From NCBI RefSeq assembly GCF_003600155.1, contig NZ_QWLD01000003.1:1-64000 (forward strand): a stretch of DNA of 64,000 nucleotides, in the 5' to 3' direction. Shown here one piece after another: positions 63,493 to 64,000 of the stretch. The notes under the pieces are model-generated. The model saw only the letters and a program-made list of their open reading frames with translations, was not told the origin of the DNA and ran no database searches. Both the position numbers and the translations under genes were made by a program. The number at the start of each line of letters is the position of its first letter. Positions within the stretch are counted from its first letter, which is position 1. This DNA is from Nesterenkonia muleiensis (GTDB lineage Bacteria > Actinomycetota > Actinomycetes > Actinomycetales > Micrococcaceae).

Positions 63493-64000
63493 TCACACGG
63501 TGCGGTTCTTCAGCCACAAACGGTAGTTGCGCAATGCGCGACGTTGCAACAGAGTCTCCTTGAGCAGGGCGATCTTGGGATTGATTCCTGGGCGGGTGCG
63601 CCGACCGGCCCCCACACGTCGGAGCTGCTGCCGCACGCGGGCCATGCCTGCAGCGGAGGCAATAGCTTTATCTTTGATCCGCACCGGCTTGAGCTTAACC
63701 TTCTCCTCGGCATCCTGACGCCATGCGTTCGGCAGATCCGGGTTGGCGGCCAAAGCGCTGCCCATGCCGACAAGCGCGACGCCGCTCGCTAAGACCTCCT
63801 CAGCCACCGGCCGCCGGGCAATCCCTCCGGTCAGCATCAGCGGCAGCGGGCTTGTCTTCGCCAACTCTTCGGCCAGCGCCAGGAAGTAGGCTTCACGGGA
63901 TCGGGTGCGCTGGTCACCGTCCTGCCCGGTCATGGCAGGGGCCTCATAGCTTCCCCCGGAGAGCTCGACGAGGTCGACTCCCCAGGGAGCGAGCATCTCG
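63493..64000 (-). CDS. NADH:flavin oxidoreductase (Old Yellow Enzyme family), C-terminal part
   Basis: The gene runs out of the window, so only about 169 C-terminal residues are seen. LPLMLTGGIARRPVAEEVLA and VALVGMGSALAANPDLPNAW form the FMN-phosphate end of an OYE-type barrel, preceded by GVDLVELSGGSYEAPAM. Such enzymes reduce activated alkenes or nitro groups. The basic C-terminal tail (RRALRNYRLWLKNRTV) is longer than in most relatives. Confidence 0.85.
   Translation of the reverse strand, partial: EMLAPWGVDLVELSGGSYEAPAMTGQDGDQRTRSREAYFLALAEELAKTSPLPLMLTGGIARRPVAEEVLASGVALVGMGSALAANPDLPNAWRQDAEEKVKLKPVRIKDKAIASAAGMARVRQQLRRVGAGRRTRPGINPKIALLKETLLQRRALRNYRLWLKNRTV

Overview
The window is high-GC actinobacterial chromosome, most likely from Micrococcales and probably Micrococcaceae (Nesterenkonia/Arthrobacter-like; inferred from gene content, not tested). 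Pointers are tyrS directly upstream of an rRNA leader, an argCJBDFR cluster, a HelD-type ATPase, a mycothiol-type DinB protein, dense ATGA start/stop overlaps, and many genes whose -10 box lies 5-7 nt before the start codon. No tRNA, CRISPR array, insertion sequence or phage gene was recognised.

Layout. 1-340: promoter and leader of an rRNA operon running left out of the window. 344-8 kb (minus): tyrS, helD-like, O-methyltransferase, mpg, a transglycosylase, argH and argG. 9.4-12.7 kb (plus): an ankyrin protein, a TPP riboswitch with tenA, a methyltransferase and two membrane proteins. This block separates argGH from argCJBDFR (12.7-18.7 kb, minus). 18.8-23.5 kb: a quinone oxidoreductase and pheST. 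23.7-30.8 kb (plus): a GlcD-type FAD oxidase, a GlcG/HbpS protein, etfB, etfA, a cytochrome b with a repetitive N-terminal tail, and a lactate permease. These look like one lactate (2-hydroxyacid) uptake and oxidation module feeding electrons through ETF to the membrane. 30.8-35.1 kb: umuDC behind an SOS box, and a UvrA2-type ATPase.

35.1-38.0 kb: two small putative DNA-binding proteins diverge from a compact PEP-synthase-like phosphotransferase and a histidine phosphatase across a near-perfect 27-bp palindrome. I rate this and the lactate-ETF-cytochrome b module as the best candidates for under-described systems. 38.0-38.3 kb holds strong stem-loops that may be a small RNA. 38.3-41.4 kb: two PH-domain membrane proteins and a YitT protein.

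41.4-50.6 kb is a nearly complete glycine betaine to pyruvate pathway: a Rieske monooxygenase with ferredoxin and reductase, dimethylglycine dehydrogenase/oxidase, sarcosine oxidase, an IclR regulator and L-serine dehydratase. Only the glycine-to-serine step is missing. 50.7-64 kb is accessory: oxidoreductases, a GNAT protein, a HAD gene with an internal stop, an HIT protein with a kinase-VOC fusion, a VapBC-like toxin-antitoxin pair, an ECF42-like sigma factor with its DGPF partner, and several decayed gene pieces between 60.3 and 61.8 kb. The window ends inside an OYE-family oxidoreductase.
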